Shown here piece by piece: positions 1 through 10,222 of a stretch of DNA of 36,488 nucleotides. The stretch comes from Neelides folsomi (taxonomy: Eukaryota > Arthropoda > Collembola > Neelipleona > Neelidae), in the NCBI GenBank assembly GCA_034687125.1, contig JAQGBZ010000516.1, positions 1 to 36,488 of the forward strand, read 5' to 3'. The first letter of the stretch is position 1. Every line of letters begins with the position of its first letter. The notes below the pieces were generated by a model. That model was given only the letters and a program-made list of their open reading frames with translations. It searched no databases and was not told where the DNA came from. The translations under genes and the position numbers were made by a program.

Positions 1-135
1 GAAACGACAGAGATGTATTGAAGAGTAAATGTGACCATCACAAGTGGTGTAAATAAAAAGTACCGTCACTGTATATAATAAGAATAAGTATCGATAAATA
101 ATAAATTAATGAGTTTAAATTAAACTACCATTTAG

Positions 136-1249
136 ATGAAGTATTTATCGCTGTTGAATATTGCTCTAATGGAAATTTGTTGAATGTTTTAAATTCCATC
201 AAAGAGAACCAGAGAGTTTCAACAAACATTAACATATATGATAATTTAAATGACAAAAAGGAGTAAATAATACTATTCAGATATAATTCAAAGAATTTTC
301 AAAAAAAAAGAACAATATAAATACTTTTGTATAATATTACAAAATATTTTACAGGATGCAATTATATTTCTTAATAAATTTTAATATATATTTTTATTAC
401 TTGTATAGTTTCCATGACCCTAAAGGTATACTATTAAAATGGGCTTTTCAAATTGCAAATGGTATGGGGTTTCTCAGTACAAACAAGGTATACATATAGA
501 ATAATAGTAGTTCTGAAAAGTATGGTATAGAATTTTATAACTTTTTTCACTTCATCTACATAATTAATTTACTATGCAAATTAGTTAACAGAATTGTGAT
601 AGCCAAATGTCAAATTTAGTTTTGGTTATTCAGATAATCCACTGTGATCTTGCATCGCGTAATGTATTATTAACAAAAGAATACAATGCTAAAATATGTG
701 ATTTTGGACTCTCGAGACAAATATTTCAAGGAGAAACATATACGAAAAAATCAAAGGTATGTTAAATTAAATATCGCTGTAATTTAGTCAACGATGAATA
801 TAAATCATGAAATAAAATTGATTCTTGATAAAATAAATTATTTAATAAACGAAGTGTCCCTTGCCATGGAAATGGATGGCAATTGAATCGCTCGAGTTCT
901 TCAAATTCTCAGAAAAGTCTGACGTTTGGTCATTTGGAATTACACTATGGGAAATATATTCATTGGGAAACAATCCTTATCCAGGTTCAGTTTGGAGCAG
1001 TGAATTTGTTGAATTAATAAAAGATGGAATGAGATTGCCAAAACCTAAATACTCTTCGGACCTAATGTAATTATTTAAAACTTACGCTTACTGATAAATG
1101 TTTATTTTATTCTGTAATCATTTATTATATTTAAATTAAAATAACTTTATTTAACAAGGTATGACTTAATGAATCATTGTTGGTGTATCAAGCCTGAAAA
1201 TCGACCAGATTTTTTTGAAATTTCCCATCGATTCAATTCCATTATGTAA
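136..1249 (+). CDS. Receptor tyrosine kinase, kinase domain C-terminal part (5' incomplete)
   Basis: Five exons read in phase: 136-262, 409-487, 634-756, 855-1066 and 1159-1249. They encode the kinase hinge (EVFIAVEYCSNGNLL), helix E (LLKWAFQIANGMGFL), the catalytic loop HCDLASRN, the DFGLSR magnesium loop, the P+1 region PWKWMAIESLEF, the SDVWSFGITLWEIYSLG segment and the C-lobe end NHCWCIKPENRPDFFEI, with a TAA stop at 1247-1249. The catalytic Asp and Asn and the DFG motif are kept, so phosphotransfer is possible. The Arg of the usual HRD is Cys. The glycine-rich loop, the ATP-binding Lys, the transmembrane segment and the extracellular part are not seen and should lie upstream of the window. 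The hinge and P+1 sequences resemble the PDGFR/VEGFR/FGFR classes, but no closer assignment is possible. A GTAAAT donor overlaps the stop codon, so a further C-terminal exon cannot be excluded. Confidence 0.85.
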
Positions 1250-1465
1250 ATTTCTCATTAATAACACAAATCTAATACTAAAAGTATGTAAGAATTTAAG
1301 CGAAAAGTTTAATTGTTTTTCCGAAGCTCAGCCGTAGTATGTAGTATGTATTTATATGTAAATTGTATTGTGAAAAGTATTAATTTTTATCATTAAATTA
1401 ATTTTTATTTCCTCAAATGTAATTATTAATTCATATATAGTAAGTACTAGTTCTGGTAGTTTATT

Positions 1466-2322
1466 TTAATTTAAAATTGAAGGGATCGAACAAGAATTTC
1501 CCTTGTCACCTTTAGGACCCATAAAGGAACGACCTTTGTTTCCTTTAATCCCCATTTCTCCCTTTATCCCAGGATAACCAGGGTTTCCCTTAGTTCCCGG
1601 AGATCCAGGATATCCAGGAAGTCCACGGGGACCCGTGTCTCCTTTTTCTCCTTTTTGCCCAAGCTTCCATTGAATTGGACCCTGATAACGTCATTAAAAT
1701 TGATACATTAATCATTTAAAACTAACTGAAACTTTATCTGAAACTGACCATTGTCATAAATATATATATACGTTAATTGTCATTAAGCTTAAATCGCACA
1801 GGGAACACTTGTGAGTTTAAATCCCACGTGTTCCCAGCACAAATCAAGTATAGTAATTGTAATTACAAACCTCAGGTAATTTAGCTTCAAGATTTTCAAA
1901 AGTTTTGGTGACTTCATTTAAAAATTTTGCCAAAGTTTCATTAAATAATTTCTTCAAATTAAGAATAACTTATTAAACTTATTAATAATAATGGTTAATA
2001 ATATTGGATAATGATATTAAAATACTTATGACTGTTAAAGTTTGTAAAATATTGTCGTATTGGTTATCTGATTATTTGTTATCTTATAACTTTATTTTAC
2101 CACACCTGCCTATTTATAATATCCAAAAGTTGTTGATTTAAATCATTGCCATTGTCATCCTATATGTATATTAATTAAAAACAATTAAACAATTATATAA
2201 AATCACAAGAATAATTTTAAAAAATTAGGATTTATTATATTTACTTCATTTGATGTCGCTAAGATGACATAATATAGCAATGTTAACACAAATGTAAAAC
2301 AGAAATTATAATTAATAAACAT
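1466..2322 (-). CDS. Small secreted collagen-like protein (minus-strand member of a divergent pair)
   Basis: Four exons on the minus strand, all with phase-0 introns: 2322-2245, 2159-2106, 1951-1871 and 1681-1466, giving 142 residues. Exon 1 encodes a signal peptide ([20 protein letters not shown]...). Exons 2 and 3 encode about 45 residues rich in Leu, Asn and Glu that could form an alpha-helical coiled coil. Exon 4 encodes about 14 uninterrupted Gly-X-Y triplets ([18 protein letters not shown] ...), a break at GRSFM, three more triplets and a short tail with one Cys. A short coil followed by a short collagen helix suggests a secreted trimer, as in many short collagen-like proteins, but its role is unknown. 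The gene has the same exon plan as the plus-strand gene at 3846-5151. A minus-strand TATATAAAG lies at 2629-2621. Exon joins rest on splice consensus and phase. Confidence 0.78.
1801..1835. other. 35-nt hairpin resembling a tRNA acceptor/T-arm mini-helix
   Basis: GGGAACAC and GTGTTCCC pair perfectly around a shorter inner stem with the loop TTTAAAT, close to the TTCRAAT of a T loop. It sits inside the last intron of the minus-strand collagen-like gene. No D arm or anticodon arm is visible, so it is not called a tRNA. Confidence 0.4.
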
Positions 2323-2620
2323 TATTAATATTTTCAGGCAAAGAAAATATTTAATACGTTTTTAAAAGAACTCAAAGATCATATATTTGTAAAATAAGTT
2401 GCTCAATTCTCAATATTTTAATTATTTGATATTGATATTGATCTTTATTTATTTATTATTACTTAGACTTGATGTTGTGCAATCATATTTAAAAGAATCT
2501 AAATTGAATTTATATTGGAAATTAATGAGATTCGGCACCGAAACCTAATTGCCATTAAATGGCATTAAGACGACGAGTTTAGTTTCTTTGTGAGTGATTG
2601 GCTTTCCAAGAGTCCTTCAC

Positions 2621-2629
2621 CTTTATATA
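2621..2629 (-). promoter_or_regulatory. TATA box candidate for the minus-strand collagen-like gene
   Basis: TATATAAAG is read on the minus strand about 300 bases upstream of the start codon at 2322. The same motif stands before the peptide precursors and the inotocin gene further along. The distance implies a 5' leader of about 270 bases, perhaps with an intron. Confidence 0.35.
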
Positions 2630-2915
2630 CTAAGACAACTTTGCCAAAATTCACGACAATTCCTTATCAATATCATATTTGTTAACCAACTATATATAAT
2701 ATAGTAAATATAGAGTAGAGGGCCAAACGTATAACGAAAAAATATTGTGAAAAATCCTTGGGTCATTTATCGACCTTTGGTCGCTAGGTCAAAAGTCATG
2801 TTCTTGGTTTGCAATAATATAGATGAACATTATGAACAGATAAACTTTCTAGATCTTGATATTATAAATACAAATATATTTAATATGGAGAATAGATACC
2901 TAGTATGCTATGTAC

Positions 2916-3671
2916 GGCTGAGCTTTCCCAAACCTGTACACCATGATGCACCATTCAAAATCCATGGTTTTTCATGGTGCACCTTGTAAAAATCTCCTTC
3001 ACCATGGCGAGTTTAATGTTAAAATTTGCATATAATATAATGTTTATAATATATGTGTACAATATAAATGATACTTTTGAAAAATAAAATATTTAATTCA
3101 ATTTAATTGTATTTAGGCCATTACATATAAAATATATTTAAACTTTTATGTAAACTTTTATTTATTATTGTACTAAAGACTGTATATTAATTTAATACTA
3201 TATAGGTGCTTTTTTATTTATTATTCAGAATTCCTATCATAATATTGTTTAACTTAACCTCATTGTAAATAATTAGGTTATTGTTATTAATTCTTTATGG
3301 AAACGAACGCAAACGAAAATGCGAATTTCATACTAAATACCCATATTGGGACAAAATGCTACATTTAACCTTATATGGCACTATAAGCTGTCATTTGAAT
3401 TTTCGAGCTCACCATGGTGAAAAGTGGTGAGTTCCATGGTGAGCATGGTGATAAATGGTGAGGTTCATGGTGAGTTGGTGCACCATGAAGCGAAAATGGT
3501 ACACCATGGATAGCGTCACCATGGAGAATGTGCACCATGGTGAGGTTCGAAAATTCAATTCTGGGTATAGGAATATTAACATGAAACTCACCATGGTGAA
3601 GGAGATTTTTACATGGTGCACCATGAAAAACCATGGTGCACCATGGTGTGCAGGTTTAGGAAAGCTCAGCC
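2916..3671. mobile_element. Non-autonomous fold-back transposon with 8-bp target duplication
   Basis: The two ends are inverted copies of each other starting GGCTGAGCTTTCC, alike for about 110 bases (left 2916 to about 3029, right about 3570 to 3671). The direct 8-bp repeat CTATGTAC stands immediately outside both ends (2908-2915 and 3672-3679), which marks a single insertion. An 8-bp duplication is typical of hAT elements and a few other DNA transposon groups; the termini are not the commonest hAT type. No transposase is encoded. The interior, about 3405-3560, is packed with variants of CACCATGGTG, itself a palindrome. Long open frames read through this stretch on both strands are by-products of the repeat. 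The element splits the region between the two divergent collagen-like genes. Confidence 0.85.
3409..3560. repeat. Irregular array of CACCATGGTG-type palindromes
   Basis: CACCATGGTG, CCATGGTGAG, GGTGCACCATG and close variants recur every 10-25 bases inside the fold-back element and again in both of its ends. The unit is self-complementary, so the whole block can form many alternative hairpins. Confidence 0.7.
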
Positions 3672-3845
3672 CTATGTACATTTTTATTCGACCAATAGAT
3701 TCTATACTCTTGTATATTATGTATTAAGTATTACATATTTATTTCATATTAAAAATTTTATATTAGTGGTAAAGATTAAAAGATTAAATATTTCAATATC
3801 TTAATAAAGAGTTTATTTTATAAAAGCTCCAACTTAAATAAATTC

Positions 3846-5151
3846 ATGGATAAATTAAGATTTATTTTCCAATTTGTAATTTTACTTCAAATTGGATTAT
3901 GTATCAATATCAATGACCCAACCGAGGTATTAAATTTTGAAATACTAATATAACATTTTTACAAAATGTCGACCAATAAATTTATTTATATTAAAAATAG
4001 CTTAATGAATTGAAAAGACTAATGAAAATGGTTCTTGAAAAACAAGTAATATTTATATAATAATTTATTTAACTTAAAAACATAATGAGTGTGTGTTTAA
4101 AGGATGGATTAAATTAAAATTATTTCATCTAGCTTATTATGGAAAGATATTTAATGGATTCCAAAACCAAATTTAATTCGAGGTGTAATATTGTTTCCGA
4201 TAAAATAGATCAGCTTAACTCTGAGGTAAACATCATTATTATCTGTCAATGAACATTTTTAATTTTAACTTATGATAAATATAAATAAAGTATAAAAAAT
4301 TTAATTATCATAATTATTATTATTATTATAGATCGGATTCTTATGCATTTTGCATGTCGTTTGAATATTTTGCTTATTTTTCATATTTTCATTTTTTATG
4401 CACATATTGTCCCTTGGGGGAAAACCTACTTTTTTCTGACACTTTGAAGGGAAAAGTGAGAATTTATTCATACCATAATGATAAATCCTGAAAAAGAATA
4501 TAGAATTTATACGAAGTGGCAAGTGGAAGAATCTGAATCTGGCTAATCTGATATTCAAATTCATGTATTACTAAAGACCTTTTCCATTATAAGGGAATTG
4601 GTTACACCCAGATAACTTTAGTCACAGCAAATTATGCATTAAAAGTTCGGCGTTTAAGTGAATTTGTACTGTTTATATTCATACATATGAAACATGTAAA
4701 TTTATAAAGTCGATTAATTTTATATTTTGTGATTAAAAACATGCTAAATATGTATATAATTGATATGCATATCGTGTATATTTTGGCAGTTTTGGACTGC
4801 ATATTGCATGCATATTTTAGGATTTTTCGTGCATATATATCCGATCTATAATTATTATATAACAATATTATTATTATAATTGTCTATCATTTTAATATTT
4901 ATTCTGAATTGTTGGAATATTATGATTTACAGGAGCGTGAAATGTCTATTCGTTACACTGGGAGAAAGGGAGAAAAAGGATATGATGGACAGCACGGTTT
5001 TAGTGGCTATCCCGGTCTACAGGGTCTAACTGGTTGGGATAGAGATCGTGGACCTAGAGGAAATATTGGCCAAGACGGTTCAATAACAATTGACTTTTCA
5101 AATAAGGGAAAAAAAGGTTCTAGAGGAAGTTCTTCATTAAATCGAATTTAA
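3846..5151 (+). CDS. Small secreted collagen-like protein (plus-strand member of a divergent pair)
   Basis: Four exons, again with phase-0 introns: 3846-3926, 4001-4045, 4133-4225 and 4933-5151, giving 145 residues. Exon 1 encodes a signal peptide (MDKLRFIFQFVILLQIGLC...). Exons 2 and 3 encode a 46-residue helical stretch with Leu/Ile/Met spaced like a coiled coil (LNELKRLMKMVLEKQ and onward) and one Cys. Exon 4 encodes Gly-X-Y triplets (GRK GEK GYD GQH GFS GYP GLQ GLT), a break at GWDRDR, three triplets, a longer break (GSITIDFSNK) and three final triplets. The collagen part is more broken than in the minus-strand gene, so its triple helix may be weaker. Exon number, exon sizes and phases match that gene and point to an inverted duplication. 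Function is unknown; a secreted trimer is inferred. Confidence 0.78.
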
Positions 5152-5174
5152 TTAATATGTAAATATATTTGATA

Positions 5175-5945
5175 CAGAGCCTCCAAATTACCGCAAAATC
5201 CCATTACCGCGGTTGCGGTAAATACCGCGGTAATATTACCGCATATTTTTAATGTATAAATTCAAATTTCTATATACTTATTTAATATAATCTATGCGTA
5301 AATTAAACAGGAGATGTAATTTATGATAATTTGGTATAATTGGTATACATAATATGATGTTTTTAATACATTTATCCTTCATGATTTTAGACTTTTTTTC
5401 ACAACAAAACAGAACTACATGTTCATTTTTAAAAATGCTTATAAATGTAGTTAGCGTCAAACGTTTGTTTCTTTTTAAGTGATTGTCTATTTAAAAAAAA
5501 CTTTTGACGAACTTTTTACAATGGAATTATCTACAATAAATTTAATTAACCACCGGACCATTTATAAGCATTTTAAATAATGCACTATACCTTACATGCA
5601 GATATAACATAACATACATAAATATATTTGATAGTAAAAAAGTACAGTATTTACTAATATTTTGATTGTTTCGCAGTAAATATTTAATTCTTATTATCTT
5701 TTCAAGAACGATTCTGATTTAGAGACGACAAATTCATCAAAATTTAATGCTTATGTCATTAGAATTGATTATAAAGAATCAATTTGAAATTATAAAATTA
5801 AAACCCTTTAAAATAATTAAATTAAGATTAACTCGTGGAAAAACGTGACACTTAATTTTAATACCGCAACGAGGTATTACCGCTAGACCCAATACCGCGG
5901 TACGGTAACATTACCGCGGTAATACCGCTGCGGTTGGAGGCCCTA
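5175..5945. mobile_element. hAT-like non-autonomous inverted-repeat element
   Basis: The left end CAGAGCCTCCAA and the reverse complement of the right end, TAGGGCCTCCAA, match at 10 of 12 positions. Both ends continue into runs of ACCGCGGT and GCGGTAA palindromes. Flanks ATTTGATA (5167-5174) and GTTTAATA (5946-5953) agree at 6 of 8 positions, consistent with an aged 8-bp target duplication. About 600 AT-rich bases lie between the ends without a convincing reading frame. It starts 24 bases after the stop of the plus-strand collagen-like gene and may affect its 3' end. Confidence 0.65.
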
Positions 5946-6783
5946 GTTTAATATTATGATGAATTTGTTTTAGTTAAGATTTTAGATTAATGAATAAAAT
6001 CATTTAATAAATGGAAATAATTGAATAGATTTTTTTGTTATTTAGTATCATAAATCCTAATTAAACTTTTCTTTATTAAATCATATACTGTGTATGAATC
6101 ATCTGTAATCTGTTGTTAAAATTAAGAGTTATGACAAGAAAAAAATTTAGGCATATTTAAGTGTCATATTCTATATGTGATAAAATATAATTATATAATG
6201 CAATATGTTAGCAAAATATATAGTAATATATGGGATATATGATATGTTATATGACTTTTATGATAGTAGAATGAGTAAAATAGTTTAAAACGGGTACAGA
6301 GAGGAATCCTCCATATGACTTAGAAATACTGTTGAAGAAAAAAGATGAGGGACAAAGAAGTTTAAATGGTAAATATTTAGTGAATGAGAGGGAGGAAAAT
6401 TCTCCGTTCCGCCTCCATACATTTTCATAGCCACCTTCTTCTTCCTCAATCCATTCAATGCCCCAGTCGACACTCAAACTCCCTTCTTTAAACTTCTCTA
6501 TCTCAACAGTCAACACAGGTCCTCTAAATCCTTGTTGTTTATAAATCCATTTAAGAAAATATACATGAATATATATTAAATATAATACATATATAGGAAA
6601 ATTCAATTAATATAAATTCTCGCAAAAATAATTTATTAATTTAACTGAATAACGGTTCATATATCATAGTGTCTTTATAAATTTAAAAAATTAGAATTAA
6701 TTGACAAAATTCTGTCATAAAGTGAAAAGTTATTTTTACATTTAGTGAGGTTTTTATTAGTGCGATTTTTAATTATAATAAAA
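5946..6783. other. Intergenic stretch with no supported gene
   Basis: AT-rich DNA. A 119-codon minus-strand open frame crosses a GC-richer patch at 6290-6540. It has no recognisable domain, and its start and end lie in AT-rich sequence, so it is not annotated as a gene. The patch may be promoter or 5' leader of the gene that begins at 6784. Confidence 0.4.
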
Positions 6784-9213
6784 ATGTATCCCCGAAAAAT
6801 CCTCCTTGGTAAAAAGAAGAGCAAAATAACTTCCAAAGGTGCAAAGGGCGATTGGGGTCCTCGTATAGCTTTAATTGAACGTGAACAACAACAATTGGAT
6901 CAATTAGACGAATGCGAACCAAATAAAAATTGCAAACGTCGTGGAAGTGACATAAAAATCGGGAAACCGCTAAGTTTAATAATTCCCGAAAAATACGAAT
7001 TTAATCCAATTCTCGAATCCCTCCCTTCGACAGAAACTTGGAGATCAACTTCAAGTGACGATGAAAGTTCTCCGACGCTCCAACGCTCAATGAAATTAAA
7101 AGATAGGGAAAATAATGAAAAATATTCAAAGCTCCTCACCGTTGAATCCCAAGTTCATCCAGAACCTCCGAAAAACATTTCCTGCGAAAAACGTGCCGGG
7201 AATTTCAATTCCCAAACCATAACTACGATTTTGTATGTTCCACGGAATAATGGGGACGATGGGCCTGATTACGAAAAAGTGAACGAAGATGAAATTTTAT
7301 GTAAAAATTCCTCAAGTTCTTCGTCGTCCGGTTCATGTAAAAGCATTTTGCCCAGAGATGATTTATCAAGTTTTGATTCAAATTTATTTATTCCTAAACA
7401 ACAAATCCCGCCGCCATTGCCGCCAAAAAATAAATCTCCTCCGGCAATTTCCGGTAAGAAAAAAAGCTTAAGATTTTCTGACACTGTCCCTGAGGAAATC
7501 CAAAATCTTCCGGTTGACATCACAAAGAAAATCCAAGGAGAAAATGTTTTAAAAATCCCGGAATTGAAAAAGAATAAAAACCGAAAAAATTCACCTTGTG
7601 AGAATAATCCCCAATTTAGTGATTGGATCGCAGAGGAGGGAATTTTAAGTTGTGGACATGTCAGGGATTATTCGACGCTTTCGTCAATCAATAGCCAAAT
7701 GTCCCAAGGGAATGAAAAAGAATCAAAAGAAGCGCGGTCAGCCTTGGAACAATTACGAGAACTTTCCGCTCTCATCGGTGGGAATTTTGAACAAGAGCGG
7801 AATTCTTGTGAAGAAAGTTCCTGTGGGGATTCTGGGAAAAGCTCAGGAAGTGGAATACTAAAAACTGAAAAAACAAACAAAGCTAAAGACAGAGACAGGT
7901 CGGGCAATGGGGAAACCCCGGGAAGAGATATTTTCAAAGTTGATTGCGAAGAATGTTTATCATTTTTCAAAAATCCATTCGGGAATCCTGAAAGATTCAA
8001 CGGAGTTGTTGGAACATTGTTGACCTCTGACCTCGGGTCATCTTGTGCAACTTCTTCATTGAACACTTCTGGAAATCATGGTTTATTCCTTAGCGACAAG
8101 CGGGAAGAAGAAAAAAACAAAGATATTTTAACAAAATTGAAAAAAGCTGGAGAGCCTCGCAACAAATCAAGTTTAATCAATGAACCTAAATCCTGCGATG
8201 CTAAAGTCCAGCTAAAGTTCAAAAAACCAAGTGAGAATTCTACGACAAATAGCAATAGCAGCAAAAGTTTCATATTGCATCCTCAGCTTCCTTCAAATCC
8301 TCCACCGGCAGAAATTGGGTTTGTAAAAAACAGCAAAGTGGTAAAAAAGAAGAAAAGGGTTGAAATGCACAAATTGAGCCCCGTGGGGTCAAACGAATCT
8401 TCTGGTCTTTTTACCATTGAAGAAGAAGGGGAAAGAACTTGGGAGCCGAAATCTTTATTAGCGGCTGAAACTGCTGGTTGGAGCGATTTGGAATCTTTAT
8501 ATTCGAACAAAATCAAAGAAGGAGGCAAAGTAAGTTCAATTTAAAATTGCCAATACTAAGTTAACAATTTATTAACATACAAATTAACTTTTTTTAATAT
8601 TCGCGCTTTTATTAAATTAGTTTTGCTAATTTTTACAAATTGGCACCATTTCTCTTGTACCATACATAGAAAGTATATGGAACTTTGGCACATCGGTACG
8701 TGATATCGGGAGCATGATAAATTAGCAAAATTAGCATATTAACAATTTGTAATTTATGGCTTGTCATAGTTAGTTAACTTACTTTTAGTATATTAATATA
8801 TTAGTTAAATTAAATACAAGTACCATCTAAAAATAATTTGAATTATGGCGGTTTAATTTAAAAATTGTTATTTTAAAGGTCCAAAACGAGTGCGCTACAT
8901 GTTGGAAAGAATTGTCCGCAATGAAGGCAAATTCCTTTTCCAACCTGACGGTTGACAGGACGAAACGGATGTTCATTTGGCTCAACAAGAGACATCAAGA
9001 ATTCAACGCACCGTGGTGGGACGTAAGGATCTTTTTTACACCTTTTGAATGGACCAAATGTAGGCTAAGCTTTTTTATCATCCATCCAAAGAAAACACTG
9101 CGGGGACGGAGGAAAAAATCTCCCACTTCCATCTTCCCCAGCTCCTTAACAATGGAGAGTTTTACGACCCTGTAAAATCCAAAACTCTTTATTCACTTGG
9201 GCACAAAATATGA
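6784..9213 (+). CDS. Large Ser/Lys-rich protein of unknown function, 679 residues
   Basis: Three exons: 6784-8529, 8879-9022 and 9064-9213, all joined in phase 0; the first donor is a strong GTAAGT. The start chosen is the first ATG of the frame (context AAAATGT). Exon 1 encodes 582 residues, mostly low-complexity and probably disordered: a basic N-terminus (GKKKSKITSKGAKG), a Ser run near residue 173, and a proline stretch PPPLPPKNKSPP near residues 208-219 that fits an SH3 ligand. The last about 110 residues, with aromatic and charged segments such as RTKRMFIWLNKRHQEF and LPQLLNNGEFYDP, look folded. No signal peptide or membrane segment is seen, so a cytoplasmic or nuclear site is likely. 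The second intron would be only 41 bases. Reading through it instead keeps a frame that stops at 9173, but the spliced frame gives a far more protein-like C-terminus. I do not recognise the family. Confidence 0.72.
8617..8731. repeat. Small inverted repeat inside an intron
   Basis: TTTTGCTAATTT near 8621 and its inverse AAATTAGCAAAA near 8711-8722 enclose a less AT-rich core. It may be a short miniature element or chance; no target duplication was identified. Confidence 0.3.
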
Positions 9214-10222
9214 TAAAAGTCATTTAAATAATGCAGGGAAAGTTTCTAATCCAATTACGTTTATTTTAGTCCACAAAATCATGAAAACAAATTTATAATA
9301 TTCATAAAAATGGAACTATAAAATTGATCATTAAATTACAATATTTCATTCTGAGTGCTTTATTTAAGTTGCCTATAAATTATAAGTTTATTTTAACTAT
9401 ACTTTTAATTTTAACCCAAGATTTCTAATTTTGACATTAAAGTTAAATAAACATAATTAAATTATGTTTATAAACAAAACTTAATTTAATTTGACATATC
9501 TTAATTTAATTACACAAAACTTAATTTAATTTGGCATTTAAGCTGATTTGTTTATTTTAATTAAATTAAATTTTAATCCAATTCAATTTTAATTATATCA
9601 TTGCGGTATTTACTTCTTTAATGGGATAATAGGTTTGTAAGTAATTGTAACTATTAATTAACAAGTTCCATTGGTATCACGTTTCACGCTGCAGGCGAAT
9701 GAATAAAAAAAAGTAAAGATGAATTAGGAATGGGAAAAGGGAAAAACAATTAGCATGGGGTCGAGAGGAGAGAACAAGAGGACGAACCCCAATGCACGTA
9801 TTTCTTTAAATCCCCATTCTCACCCACACATCCTCATTTGTTAAGATAATGGTAATGGTAACTGAATTAAGGCAGGACAACGGTGAAAATGGTAAATGCG
9901 TGAGAGTAAAAACAATAGAAGAATGATCTTTACAATTCGGGACCATTGGAGTCAAAACTCCCAAAGACAAAACTACAAAATTCAAGATGAAGATAAATTC
10001 ACCAGAATACAATATACCTGAATACAATATACGATATATTACTAATATGAGGCTAATGAAACTATATAATGATATAGCATATAGGATAATGCTAATGAGC
10101 TTAATATTTAAAAGATTGAGTTAATCCAATAAACATTAACGTCTTACTTATATGCTTAATGTTAGTTATTGTCTTAGCCCAAATTCATAATATTAATAAT
10201 AAAATCTTTTTAATTCATGTAG
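9214..10222. other. Intergenic stretch, probably holding the 5' end of the CAMSAP-like gene
   Basis: No convincing coding exon was found. A G/A-rich, less AT-rich patch at 9720-9800 may be promoter or leader. Several ATG codons are directly followed by possible donors (ATG-GTAA around 9848-9895). Any of them could provide a start that splices to 10223, but none can be preferred. Confidence 0.3.

Noticed and set aside
1..135. Possible further upstream exon of the receptor kinase
   Set aside because: A short frame before a GTAAAT at about 27 does not resemble kinase sequence, so it was not added to the model.
3371..3804. Several overlapping 60-90 codon frames rich in His, Gly, Pro and Met
   Set aside because: They are translations of the CACCATGGTG palindromic repeat inside the transposon and read equally well on both strands.
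3819..3826. TATAAAAG before the plus-strand collagen-like gene
   Set aside because: It is only 20 bases from the ATG, so transcription directed by it would start at or after the start codon.
5175..5945. Palindromic ACCGCGGT runs considered as a CRISPR-like or regulatory array
   Set aside because: Irregular spacing, inverted placement at two ends and near-matching flanks fit a transposon; the genome is clearly eukaryotic.
6247..6606. Minus-strand frame of 119 codons
   Set aside because: No domain, signal peptide or splice partner; the ends are hydrophobic AT-rich translation and only the middle has mixed composition. Likely promoter or leader sequence of the gene at 6784.
6900..8528. Minus-strand frames of 65-132 codons opposite the large exon
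   Set aside because: They are shadows of the 582-codon plus-strand exon, which has better composition and matching downstream exons.
8912..9175. Unspliced frame continuing through 9023 to a stop at 9173-9175
   Set aside because: Splicing out 9023-9063 gives a longer and more protein-like C-terminus; the unspliced version is kept only as an alternative.
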